From an uncultured Hungatella sp. (GTDB lineage Bacteria; Bacillota; Clostridia; Lachnospirales; Lachnospiraceae): DNA of 21,035 bases. Under the pieces are notes generated by a model. It saw only the letters and a program-made list of their open reading frames with translations. It was not told the origin of the DNA and searched no databases. The position numbers were made by a program, and so were the translations under genes. Location of the stretch: positions 1 to 21,035 of the forward strand of contig CAJTUV010000045.1 in NCBI GenBank assembly GCA_910579515.1, read 5' to 3'. This document shows, in pieces, positions 1 to 7,802 of the stretch. The number at the start of each line of letters is the position of its first letter. The stretch's first letter is position 1.

Positions 1-818
1 ATAACTTTGTTTTCTTCGAAAGTCAGTTCTCCACTCCACAAGACGACATCACTATTTAATTGAGTAATTTGATCTGTCAAATACTTCCCATAAGCAGCGT
101 CCAGAAAGAACTTCCCAGGCTCCGTACACAGCCCATGGTTAACCAGCAATCCTCTCATCTCACCAATCGTCACCAGGCCCATTAAAGCCGCCTTTGTATA
201 CTCTACAAATTTACTATGCTTAATTCCAGAAACAATCCTGGAAATGGCTGTCCGTGCGTCCAGCGGCGTGGAATTTTCTCTTGTATAATCCTCAAATTGA
301 GATATTGTCTCCGATATATCCCCACCATCATGGCTGATTTTCTTTTGCAGTTCCTGTTTAAACTCCTCCTTTGTTACTAACGCATTCGGAGAGGTGATTA
401 CACTTACATGCTCCACTTCTCCTATTATTGTTTTAAACTCTATCTCCACAAGCTTCTGAACAGTGCCATTCGTTGCATATACGTATTCCGGACTGCTGCT
501 TAAATTAAGGTAGGCATATAACACTTCTCCTTCGTCCGGATCCTGCGCAAACAGCCCCACTTCTGTGATGATAAAGCTTTCTTCTATCGGCTGGGCGCCA
601 ATCTGGAAGATTATGGTAGCCTCCTCGCCATTCGAGTACGTTCCTGATATTTCTCCGTCCATTTTGTATTTGTTAAGTCCTATTGCGTAGAACGGATTAT
701 ATCCTTCTGGAAATGTTCCTGTACCAACTGCCACCCTGCTGAATGCTAATGGAAGGCTGGAGGCCAGAACCTTTGTAATTAATCTCAATCCCTTGCTTGT
801 AAGTATCGTTCCTGTCAT
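1..818 (-). CDS. Tail-collar/tail-fibre protein, N-terminal part (truncated by window edge)
   Basis: An open frame starts at the ATG at 818 and runs off the left end without a stop, giving at least 272 residues. It begins MTGTILTSKGLRLITKVLA, then AFSRVAVGTGTFPEGYNP and an EVGLFAQDPDEGEVLYAYLN segment. The pattern 'start of a domain, VGxG motif, then EVGLF' followed by an extended region is typical of the N-terminal attachment domain of phage tail-collar fibres (P2 gpH-like / DUF3751-like). This domain fixes a side or tail fibre to the baseplate, and the missing C-terminus would bind the host receptor. AAGGA lies 7 nt before the ATG. The gene starts 5 bases after the XkdU-like gene ends, which is the usual fibre position after xkdT-xkdU. 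The family call comes from pattern and context; receptor specificity cannot be read here. Confidence 0.8.
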   Translation of the reverse strand, partial: MTGTILTSKGLRLITKVLASSLPLAFSRVAVGTGTFPEGYNPFYAIGLNKYKMDGEISGTYSNGEEATIIFQIGAQPIEESFIITEVGLFAQDPDEGEVLYAYLNLSSSPEYVYATNGTVQKLVEIEFKTIIGEVEHVSVITSPNALVTKEEFKQELQKKISHDGGDISETISQFEDYTRENSTPLDARTAISRIVSGIKHSKFVEYTKAALMGLVTIGEMRGLLVNHGLCTEPGKFFLDAAYGKYLTDQITQLNSDVVLWSGELTFEENKV

Positions 819-822
819 AAAC

Positions 823-1467
823 TTATCCTTCCTCCTTTGCAGGCACCAATAGCCTTACATAACTCATGGTCCCTATTCCAATCTTTTTCTGAACACTCGT
901 ATGAATATGGGAATCTTTTCTTTCCGGCTCTGCTGTAATCCTTGTATAAATTGTTTTTGCACCGCCTGCATAAACCCTGTTTCTGACTGTCTGCTTCCGA
1001 ACTCCAATCACATGATATAAAAGATTTGCAGGAAGAAAACGCTCCAGCATTTCCTGCACATCCTGAAGTATGGGCTCCGTGTGAGGCTCGATGGGAATAC
1101 GGAGTCTGACCTCATACCAGGATTCAGACGGTATAAAGATTTGAAAATCTCTTCTTTTGCATATCGCGGCAACCCTTTGTATCAACATCCTCCATGTATA
1201 AGGAAGGAAAACAAACCACTTCATCTGCACTCTTGCTCTCCTGCTTTCAAGAGATTCACCATCGGAGGGGAATAGATGTAAAATCTTTTCAAATCGTTCG
1301 ATTCCATATTCATCTGCCGTCGCAATAAATTCATTGCGCAGCACTTGGCTGGCAGCCTCCCAGACAAGTACGAATTCTGGATTTTCGGCTTCCAAAACAA
1401 CAGCCATTTCCTTAAGTTCTGCCATAAACGGCGGAAGATAGGAAACAAGGTCTATTTCCCTAGCCAT
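823..1467 (-). CDS. xkdU: XkdU-like baseplate/tail protein (DUF2313, YmfQ-like)
   Basis: The 214-residue protein begins MAREIDLVSYLPPFMAELKE. The frame is open further upstream, but the ATG at 1467 has GGGAGG 8 nt before it and overlaps the stop of the baseplate J gene (ATGGCTAG), so I chose it over the longer reading. The N-terminal half has the family's landmark NEFIATADEYGIERFEKIL, then 'LESRRARVQMKW' and 'LPYTWRMLIQR'. These match the DUF2313/YmfQ family, a connector at the tip of the baseplate that in P2-like phages (gpI) links baseplate J to the tail fibre. The middle part reads as a beta-rich IRIPIEPHTEP domain. The C-terminus is basic (YAGGAKTIYTRITAEPERKDSH). Position between xkdT and the fibre gene agrees with the call. 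Confidence 0.88.
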   Translation of the reverse strand: MAREIDLVSYLPPFMAELKEMAVVLEAENPEFVLVWEAASQVLRNEFIATADEYGIERFEKILHLFPSDGESLESRRARVQMKWFVFLPYTWRMLIQRVAAICKRRDFQIFIPSESWYEVRLRIPIEPHTEPILQDVQEMLERFLPANLLYHVIGVRKQTVRNRVYAGGAKTIYTRITAEPERKDSHIHTSVQKKIGIGTMSYVRLLVPAKEEG

Positions 1468-2671
1468 GAAAAACGCCTCCCAACACCGGAATCTCATATT
1501 TCCCCAAAACAAAATTATCATGCGAACCATTGACAAGGGTGTCCTGAACGTCAAGCACTCCCTGGACCCCTAATAAACGTGTATCAATCTGGCTGGTCCT
1601 CACAATCAAATAAGTGGAATCCGCCCACGCTTTTCTAAGTTCCAGTAAATATTCCGATACCGCTCTGTTAAGTTCGCCTTGGAGATTATTCCATCCATAT
1701 CCAGGTTCAAAGATAAGGTTTGACGTCACATTTATTTCAATGCCTTCTGCGCTCTTTACGGTCACCAAATGCCCAATAGGGGCAAGCCCATAGCCGTCGC
1801 CTGCATTTTCCTGTGGGTCTATCTCTTCCTGCACGGTATTGACCAAAACATCTGAAGCCGTATCATATTCGGAATTGATGATAGTCAAAAGAACCGTTCC
1901 TCCAACTGTCAGCTTCTTTTCAGACGCTGCCGAATAAACCGCCGTAAGCCAGGAGGCCGCTTCCCCGTTTAATGTTCCAATGACATTTTCGTACCATGCT
2001 TTTACTGCCTCAGAAGGGATCATATCCGCTGGAGAAATGCCGCCGTTCCAAACCCGTGTAACTTTCGTTCTGCCGACGCCAGGAATAGCATTGGTCTTTT
2101 CGATATAGTCTGCCACATTGCCGCCAAAAGCCTTCTCATCAAAAGAAGCGAAATACCTCTGCCTCAGAGCTTCCGTCTCTTCTTCATCTTCCCCCGGAAT
2201 AAGGACCTGCGTCAGTTCAGCAGACTGCAGGCCCCTGATGTATTCTATGGGCACCATAGGGCCGAAATATTGATTCCCAATACTGCCGGCGCTTTCGCAC
2301 TGGACTTTGTAGGTTCCGGCTTCCCCATCCATAATCCTTTCCATAACAATATAGTTTATCCCGTCCATATTAAACCGCTGTCCTGTCACATCCACCTCTT
2401 CAGGACAAAAAATGCCTTTTAACACCGCCTTTGTTGCCGGACGGGGATAAATTCCTCTCTCCTGGCAGCGCAGAATCAAAAACTCCCTGGAGGCGGTGTC
2501 ACCGTATGCCTCCCTCAAAATCGTATCCAGCTCAATATACAGAATCTGCAGTTCGATTGCTGTGGGGGAATGAGTATCCCAGATAACAGAACCTTCCCGT
2601 TTATCAAATTTATCTGGGATACGGGCCAGCATGCGGTCTCGGATTGTTTCATAGGTTATTGTTTCATACAT
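1460..2671 (-). CDS. xkdT: Baseplate J-like protein (XkdT / gp47 family)
   Basis: The 403-residue protein has the classic N-terminus of the baseplate J family: a REGSVIWD motif, then PTAIELQILYIELD, then TASREFLILRCQERGI and RPATKAVLKG. The central part (GEDEEETEALRQRYFASFDEKAFGGN, then DYIEKTNAIPGVG) is the usual baseplate J core. The protein builds the wedge periphery of the contractile-tail baseplate, contacting gp25-like and fibre-connector proteins. The start ATG has GGGAGGTGG upstream and overlaps by one base the stop of the XkdS-like gene. The last codons overlap the next gene. Length and motif order are normal for PBSX-type phages, and nothing looks broken. Confidence 0.95.
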   Translation of the reverse strand: MYETITYETIRDRMLARIPDKFDKREGSVIWDTHSPTAIELQILYIELDTILREAYGDTASREFLILRCQERGIYPRPATKAVLKGIFCPEEVDVTGQRFNMDGINYIVMERIMDGEAGTYKVQCESAGSIGNQYFGPMVPIEYIRGLQSAELTQVLIPGEDEEETEALRQRYFASFDEKAFGGNVADYIEKTNAIPGVGRTKVTRVWNGGISPADMIPSEAVKAWYENVIGTLNGEAASWLTAVYSAASEKKLTVGGTVLLTIINSEYDTASDVLVNTVQEEIDPQENAGDGYGLAPIGHLVTVKSAEGIEINVTSNLIFEPGYGWNNLQGELNRAVSEYLLELRKAWADSTYLIVRTSQIDTRLLGVQGVLDVQDTLVNGSHDNFVLGKYEIPVLGGVFHG

Positions 2672-3075
2672 TAGAATTCCACCTCCCTTTCCGCCTGTAT
2701 ATCTCCAAAAATGGTATGGACAGAGAATGCAGCGTGAACCACACCTTTTCTCGGAAAATCAAATTCAAAATTATCCACACTCTGGATTCTGTCATCACAC
2801 ATAAGAGCCTCCGTTATACGCCGCTTTAATTCTGGACATACATACGTAACAGGTTCGCCAAATAAATCAAGAAGCTCAATCCCATAATCCCATGAGTACA
2901 TAATGTACTGGTAGCGCTCTGTCATTATGATTTTATAGACCGCCTGCTTTACTGCCTCTAATCCATCTGTATAACCCCTTACAGCTTTGTCACTTGTCCG
3001 CATTTTATAGGTAAAAGAAGGCTGTTCTTCGATTTCAAAATTTTTATCTAAAAATCCTGATGTTGAGGGAATCAT
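2671..3075 (-). CDS. xkdS: XkdS-like baseplate wedge protein (DUF2634, gp25-like)
   Basis: The 134-residue protein has the signature GLEAVKQAVYKIIMTERYQY followed by MYSWDYGIELLDLFGEP and PELKRRITEALMCDDRI. This is the DUF2634/gp25-like fold that helps form the baseplate wedge and seeds sheath polymerisation. The ATG at 3075 overlaps the TGA of the upstream gene as ATGA, and AGGAGG stands 7 bases before it. The N-terminus (MIPSTSGFLDKNFEIEEQP) is the typical short lead-in. The order XkdR-XkdS-XkdT is exactly that of PBSX and the skin element of Bacillus subtilis. Confidence 0.92.
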   Translation of the reverse strand: MIPSTSGFLDKNFEIEEQPSFTYKMRTSDKAVRGYTDGLEAVKQAVYKIIMTERYQYIMYSWDYGIELLDLFGEPVTYVCPELKRRITEALMCDDRIQSVDNFEFDFPRKGVVHAAFSVHTIFGDIQAEREVEF

Positions 3076-3464
3076 GATCTGCCTCCTGTCCGGTCCATAA
3101 CTACAAATTTCTGTCCTTTCTGCTGCCGGATCAGGATGACCTCATCACCAGTCTTTAATCCGTTATGAACCGTTATCTGTTTCTGTCCCGAAATCCTGTG
3201 CTTATGCTCCTCATATGCCCCTTCCCCTGATCCGCCGCCTTTTTCCTGCGTCTCCCAGTTTACACTGATTGTTGTAACAAAATCCGTCACATTCCTGGAC
3301 AGGACAAGCTGCCTTTCGCCGAGAAGCATTTTCTGTTCGACCTGGATTTTTAAAGGGGACGCGGAACGGACGGTTCCGAAATATATATTCACAGGTTTTG
3401 TTGATTCCTGCGCTTCTAATGACGCCTTTTTGACAGCCTGGACAAATTCATTTGCGTCAGCCAA
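3072..3464 (-). CDS. xkdR: XkdR-like tail protein (DUF2577)
   Basis: The 130-residue protein begins at a TTG (GGAGGGG 6 nt upstream) and overlaps the hub gene by 8 bases. It contains TKPVNIYFGTVRSASPLKIQVEQKMLLGE, a short OB-like beta region, and ends with a GLKTGDEVILIRQQKGQKFVVMDRTGG segment. Both are the family hallmarks of DUF2577. In PBSX-like phages this small protein sits between the hub (XkdQ) and gp25-like (XkdS) genes and is thought to be part of the baseplate centre or spike, playing a role like the OB-fold of gpV/gp5. The middle part (EKGGGSGEGAYEEHKHRISGQ) is a flexible, glycine-rich insert. Family assignment is firm; molecular role is inferred from context. Confidence 0.88.
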   Translation of the reverse strand: MADANEFVQAVKKASLEAQESTKPVNIYFGTVRSASPLKIQVEQKMLLGERQLVLSRNVTDFVTTISVNWETQEKGGGSGEGAYEEHKHRISGQKQITVHNGLKTGDEVILIRQQKGQKFVVMDRTGGRS

Positions 3465-4437
3465 TAAATTCCCCTCCCCTCAATGTTAAATCCATCCAAT
3501 GTTCATTTTCTTTATAAATGTGTTTGCATTTTTCCACCAGCATAAAATTCTTCAGCTTTACATCCCCCAGGTCAAGGTTCACAACGATCATGCTTCCGGC
3601 TCTGACCCTGATGTCTCCAAGAGCATTCGTCACTTTCAGGTTTCGTGTCTTTTTGTTGTATAGTTTCAGTAATGTATCTGCTTTTGCCTGTCCGTTTTCT
3701 CCCTGCTGTAGCGTATCAAAATACTGCAGGACTCCCCATTTATTCATATTGACAGAGTCCTGTGCGATATATACATCCCTGGTTCCGGTATCCTGGTTGT
3801 CATAAGCCAGCTTTATCTTATTATACGTATTGTCATCAATGGATGAGGTGTACTCAAAACTCTTCCCTGTCTCCTCATCAATCATCAGATAGGCACCCCT
3901 GCTCTCTACTGCCATGGAAGACAGGTTCTTTAAAGTCAGCTTTCCAAAATCATCATACAAAACAAACATCTGCCCTGTATTCATTAAGGTCTCATCAAGA
4001 GCATTCTGAATCATTTCAAAATAGGACACCCTTTCCTCCACCCTTGACGGGATCACATAAACGGTATTTTCCAAAGTCCCAACCTTCAGCCTGAAATCGT
4101 CGGCTACCATCTTGATAAACTCATCCGCCCTCTTATCCTCATAGATTACAATGTCACTATTTTTCAAATACCGCAGCTGGTCCCATGCTGTAACCGTGAT
4201 GATTTTTTCCTGTGTCCGCTGCTGCTTAAATACAAAGCCAAAAAACACCTCCTGGCCATCCACCCTCAGCCTGACAGCACAGCCTTCAGAAAAATCGAGA
4301 ACCTCATCCTTTAAAACCTTGAAAGTCAGCTTCCCTGGAGTATTCTTCCTTTCTGTGCTCCACTCAATCCCTTCCTGGATTGCAGGCTGGCAGAGGAAGG
4401 TCTTTGATTCATTTTCAATCAATAATTCAATATCCAA
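3457..4437 (-). CDS. xkdQ: XkdQ-like baseplate hub protein (gp27/late-control-D-like)
   Basis: The 326-residue protein starts at TTG 4437, preceded by AAGGGGGCTGGGAG, with no ATG close by. It opens with MDIELLIENESKTFLCQPAI, then WSTERKNTPGKLTFKVLKD, FSEGCAVRLRVDG and VFFGFVFKQQRT, followed by ITVTAWDQLRYLKN. This is the start of the XkdQ/YqbQ hub family, related to phage T4 gp27 and P2 gpD. It forms the trimeric hub under the tail tube through which DNA and the spike pass. The second half (residues about 175-326) has the family's KNFMLVEKCKHIYKENEHW ending. It lies between the LysM gene and xkdR, 15 bases after the former, with normal family length. Confidence 0.92.
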   Translation of the reverse strand: MDIELLIENESKTFLCQPAIQEGIEWSTERKNTPGKLTFKVLKDEVLDFSEGCAVRLRVDGQEVFFGFVFKQQRTQEKIITVTAWDQLRYLKNSDIVIYEDKRADEFIKMVADDFRLKVGTLENTVYVIPSRVEERVSYFEMIQNALDETLMNTGQMFVLYDDFGKLTLKNLSSMAVESRGAYLMIDEETGKSFEYTSSIDDNTYNKIKLAYDNQDTGTRDVYIAQDSVNMNKWGVLQYFDTLQQGENGQAKADTLLKLYNKKTRNLKVTNALGDIRVRAGSMIVVNLDLGDVKLKNFMLVEKCKHIYKENEHWMDLTLRGGEFIG

Positions 4438-4452
4438 CTCCCAGCCCCCTTT

Positions 4453-5130
4453 CTATATGGGAGGGATTGTCAGAACCTGCCCTGGATAAATCAAATTGGG
4501 ATTTCCACCGACAATCCCTCTGTTCGCTTCATAAATTACGGTGTATTTGGAGCCGTCTCCATAAAATTTTTTTGCAATCTTCCACAGACAGTCCTTCTCC
4601 TGGACTTCATAAGTCTCTGCTGCTACTGGAGCAGGGGAGGAATCCGTTTCCCTCTGAGACACAGCTTCCGCTTTTGTTTCAGAACGGATCCGCACTGTCT
4701 TTGTTCCGTAATCACGCCACTGTTTCAGCTTTATTTTTACCTTTAAGTCAAAACCGTTTTTGGCGTCCTCTGTAATCTGATAATCCTCCAGGGACACCTT
4801 CATATTCGTATCAAACAGCCCATTCCCATCAGGACGGCTTCGGCATACAATGAATTGAAAGGGCTTTCTGCTGGTCTTTAAAGATTCAAAATAATCCAGG
4901 AAATAGTCTGCTCCTCTGAATCCTGACTTGTAGACAGCAAGTGGATATTCTACTTGTGGGATGAGGCATTCAAATTCAACGTCTGTCAGTCCAGCCTGTT
5001 TTAGAAGATTGACCTCTCCTTCATTTATCAGAGTAACCGTTTTATTCGCATTGCTTATCTTAAGCGTCAGTTTGGACGGGGGCACTGGAAGCAGACACTT
5101 TTTCAGATAAAAATCATATCCATTTTCCAC
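4453..5130 (-). CDS. xkdP: XkdP-like tail protein with C-terminal LysM domain
   Basis: The 225-residue protein begins at GTG 5130 (AAGGAG 7 nt before), overlapping the tape-measure stop by one base. The N-terminal part (residues 1-140) is the XkdP/YqbP module with PVPPSKLTLKISNANKTVTL and EFECLIPQVEYPLA. Residues about 148-172 are a linker rich in T, E, S, P and A. A LysM domain covers about 173-223 (YEVQEKDCLWKIAKKFYGDG, then LIYPGQVLTIPPI). LysM modules bind N-acetylglucosamine-containing cell-wall polymers. In contractile phages this protein (gp53-like) fastens the baseplate hub and the wall-proximal face. There is no catalytic wall-cleaving domain. Confidence 0.92.
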   Translation of the reverse strand: MENGYDFYLKKCLLPVPPSKLTLKISNANKTVTLINEGEVNLLKQAGLTDVEFECLIPQVEYPLAVYKSGFRGADYFLDYFESLKTSRKPFQFIVCRSRPDGNGLFDTNMKVSLEDYQITEDAKNGFDLKVKIKLKQWRDYGTKTVRIRSETKAEAVSQRETDSSPAPVAAETYEVQEKDCLWKIAKKFYGDGSKYTVIYEANRGIVGGNPNLIYPGQVLTIPPI

Positions 5131-7799
5131 TAATGCACTCCTTCCGCAGCAGCCTCAACTGCTTCATTTACAGATTCCGTAAGTTTTTCTATGACACCAT
5201 CTAAATCCATTCCGCCTTTAACCGTGTTATGATTGGTCTGTTTGATATGGATTTCTGCGGTGGTAAACCGGTTTACCACCTCCTGCTCTGCCATATCACA
5301 GATAGATTTCAGCTCTTCCTTTGTAATATCCATGGAATCGGCTATCCTGCCGGCATTCCCTGCAATGTCCTCGATACCGCTCCCTATATTATCCAGGGCG
5401 CCGTCCCAGGGTGATCCTCCAAACATCTCATTGTAATCATCCGGTGATGGGATATTGTTCTCAAAGAGGGAAGACAGGTCAAAATCCTTAATCGTATTTT
5501 CAATCCCTTCTCCGAATAAATAGCCTGCCCTGGCTGCGTCGCCATAGTCAATGTAATCCCATTTTTCCATATATTCAACCCAGCCTGACTCATCTTTCAC
5601 AGCCTGCTGCGCTCGCTCTAACTGAGAATAAAAACCATCAAGTCCGCTGGTAATATCCACGGTAACTCCTGGGATTTTATTTAAAACAGTTTCAATGGCT
5701 CCAGCTAAGTTTTGGAAATATCCTATGACCGTCAGGCACATATCGTAAAACGCCACTTCAACAGCAGCTCCCACGTCATTGCCTGCATTCTGGATAAAAT
5801 TTGCAACTGTGGCAAACGCATTTTGTACAGGTACGAAAAATTTGTTGATAATATGCGCTCCCAGAATCGCAAAGCTGCTCGCAACGATTCCTGTGGCCGA
5901 TACGGATGTACCGGAGAACTTATTCATTGCTGCTACAGCAGCATAAAATACAGCAATCATGGCAATAACTATAAGAATAATCCAGGTCAGGGGGCAGGCC
6001 AGCAGAGCGGTATTGAAGCCATACTGGGCTGCTGTAGCCGCAAAGGTTGCTCCTGTCTGCATATCAAGGGAAGCCGCATATATGCTTTCAGCAAGGGCAT
6101 TGGCCGCTGTAATGCCAGTTGAAATCGCAGTAACGGTATTGCATAAAAGCATAGCTCCGTAATAAACCAGCAATGCTGCCGCAACACCATAAATGACAGG
6201 AGACAGCCAGGACCAGTTATCTGCCAGAAGGCCTGCAGTGTTTGCCAGTGAATCAAATATTTCTATGGATAATCCTGCCGCCACTGACAAAGCTTCCATC
6301 CCTCCATCTACAAAGTCCTGGAATGCCTCACTGTTTCCAATCTCATTCATGCGTTCAAGTACTGGCTGGAATGCCATCAAAGCATGATTCTGAAAAGAAG
6401 TCCATATCTGTGCAAAGGTTTTTGGCATGGATTCAAATTTTTCATTGGTGTCATCTGCCGCTGAGAACATAGCTTCCTTTACCAATTCAGCGGACAATAT
6501 CCCTTCGCCTGCTATATCCTTCATACTGCCTTTCACATTGCCAGCCAGCGCTTCTGCTGTCATTCCCATTTCTTCTGCTACAGATCTTAATACCTCTTCA
6601 TTTCCTTCAATATAATCCGATATGGTCTGGATGATATTGGGGGCCTGCTCCAAAATGCTGTTATACTCCTCGCCCCTGAGCACTCCAGACCCCATTGCCT
6701 GTGTCAGCTGAAGCATAGCCGCCTGAATCCCAGAGGCCTCCGTTCTGGCAATAGCAAACTGCTTGTTGACCTGTTCCATGAAGGCAATCGTTTCTTCATT
6801 GCTGGAAAATGCGTCACCAGCCATAAGTCCCAGCTTGGAAACCGCGTCAGCCGTGTCCTGATAAGACGCCCTTGACCGCTCTGCAGAAAGAAAGAGCATA
6901 TCCTGCAATTCCTTTGTGGTCTGTAAGCCATCATTCATTAAATCCAAACGTGCTGTGGTGGATGTCAACTGGTCGGACAGATCCAAAACACTTGTAACCG
7001 TCTGCATGGTGGCATAGGCGGCAACTGCGCGGCCGATTGTATTCATAAGCTTGTCAGCACTTTCCGTTCCCCGTTCAATCTCATGGTTAAATCGCCCTTG
7101 TTCATCCACGTTATCTCGGATATGTTTTTCTGTATCACCTATAGTCTGCCGCAATCTCAAATAAGCATTATTTGCAGCCTGAACATCCATATCATCCATG
7201 GCACGGTTAAGGTTTTGCTGTTCCTGAATTGCCTGATCCAGTTGCCCCCGTAACATTTCCAATTCTGCGTTTGCCGCATCCGTCCCCATGTTCAAAGGAT
7301 TGTTTTCGATCGTCTGAATTCTATTTCTTACGTTGTCAATTCTTACAGCAAGGCTGTTCAAATCCTGAAATGCTTCTGGTGGGAAAATATTTGTGTTGTA
7401 TGCCTGTCTTGCAATAGTGTCTTGCGTTGTGCTTAACTGTTCAAGTATAGCATTTGCACTTTGAACTTCCTGCTGAAACCGCTCTATTCCGCTTCCAGTA
7501 AACACTTCCAGACTGCCGGATTGCCATTGAATAGGTACATCAACCGGGGACGGGGAAGGGGGTGATTTAATCTCCGGTGAACCCGTACCCTGAATAGCAG
7601 CATCCAATTCCTGCATGGCGATAGTTGCCCGGTTTATAGATTCCCTTGCCCCTTCGATAGAAGCTGTGTCAAAGGGCTCGCTTATGGCGGACTGCATATC
7701 GTATATAGCAGATACTCCAAGACTGACTGCGTTTATAACATTCATCATTGGGGCGCTGAATGAATCGTATAACTCAATCGCTGTTCTGATAGATGCCAT
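5130..7799 (-). CDS. Tail tape measure protein
   Basis: The 889-residue protein is the longest in the window and sits where the tape measure belongs, after the tail chaperones. It fixes tail length by spanning the tube lumen. A helical N-terminus (to about 75) is followed by a Pro/Ser linker (SPPSPSPVDVP, 79-89), a coiled-coil-like region (about 100-240) and the tape-measure N-terminal domain type (about 245-460, with RSRASYQDTADAVSKLGL, EASGIQAAMLQLTQAMGSG and EEYNSILEQAP). Strongly hydrophobic stretches at about 532-575, 593-630 and 633-655 could insert in the host membrane at DNA ejection. The rest is mixed helical. The ATG at 7799 has AAGGT 5 nt upstream. No muramidase or peptidase module is seen inside. 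Confidence 0.95.
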   Translation of the reverse strand: MASIRTAIELYDSFSAPMMNVINAVSLGVSAIYDMQSAISEPFDTASIEGARESINRATIAMQELDAAIQGTGSPEIKSPPSPSPVDVPIQWQSGSLEVFTGSGIERFQQEVQSANAILEQLSTTQDTIARQAYNTNIFPPEAFQDLNSLAVRIDNVRNRIQTIENNPLNMGTDAANAELEMLRGQLDQAIQEQQNLNRAMDDMDVQAANNAYLRLRQTIGDTEKHIRDNVDEQGRFNHEIERGTESADKLMNTIGRAVAAYATMQTVTSVLDLSDQLTSTTARLDLMNDGLQTTKELQDMLFLSAERSRASYQDTADAVSKLGLMAGDAFSSNEETIAFMEQVNKQFAIARTEASGIQAAMLQLTQAMGSGVLRGEEYNSILEQAPNIIQTISDYIEGNEEVLRSVAEEMGMTAEALAGNVKGSMKDIAGEGILSAELVKEAMFSAADDTNEKFESMPKTFAQIWTSFQNHALMAFQPVLERMNEIGNSEAFQDFVDGGMEALSVAAGLSIEIFDSLANTAGLLADNWSWLSPVIYGVAAALLVYYGAMLLCNTVTAISTGITAANALAESIYAASLDMQTGATFAATAAQYGFNTALLACPLTWIILIVIAMIAVFYAAVAAMNKFSGTSVSATGIVASSFAILGAHIINKFFVPVQNAFATVANFIQNAGNDVGAAVEVAFYDMCLTVIGYFQNLAGAIETVLNKIPGVTVDITSGLDGFYSQLERAQQAVKDESGWVEYMEKWDYIDYGDAARAGYLFGEGIENTIKDFDLSSLFENNIPSPDDYNEMFGGSPWDGALDNIGSGIEDIAGNAGRIADSMDITKEELKSICDMAEQEVVNRFTTAEIHIKQTNHNTVKGGMDLDGVIEKLTESVNEAVEAAAEGVH

Positions 7800-7802
7800 T
7801 AT

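Noticed and set aside
1468..1554. Longer N-terminus for the XkdU-like gene (start at 1554)
   Set aside because: The extra 29 residues overlap the baseplate J gene and lack family similarity; the ATG at 1467 has a GGGAGG site.
4453..5130. LysM gene as an endolysin
   Set aside because: LysM is only the C-terminal 50 residues; the rest is the XkdP tail module with no catalytic motif, and it lies within the tail cluster.
5130..7799. Cell-wall hydrolase domain inside the tape measure
   Set aside because: I looked for lysozyme-, NlpC- or peptidase-like motifs and found only helical and hydrophobic stretches.
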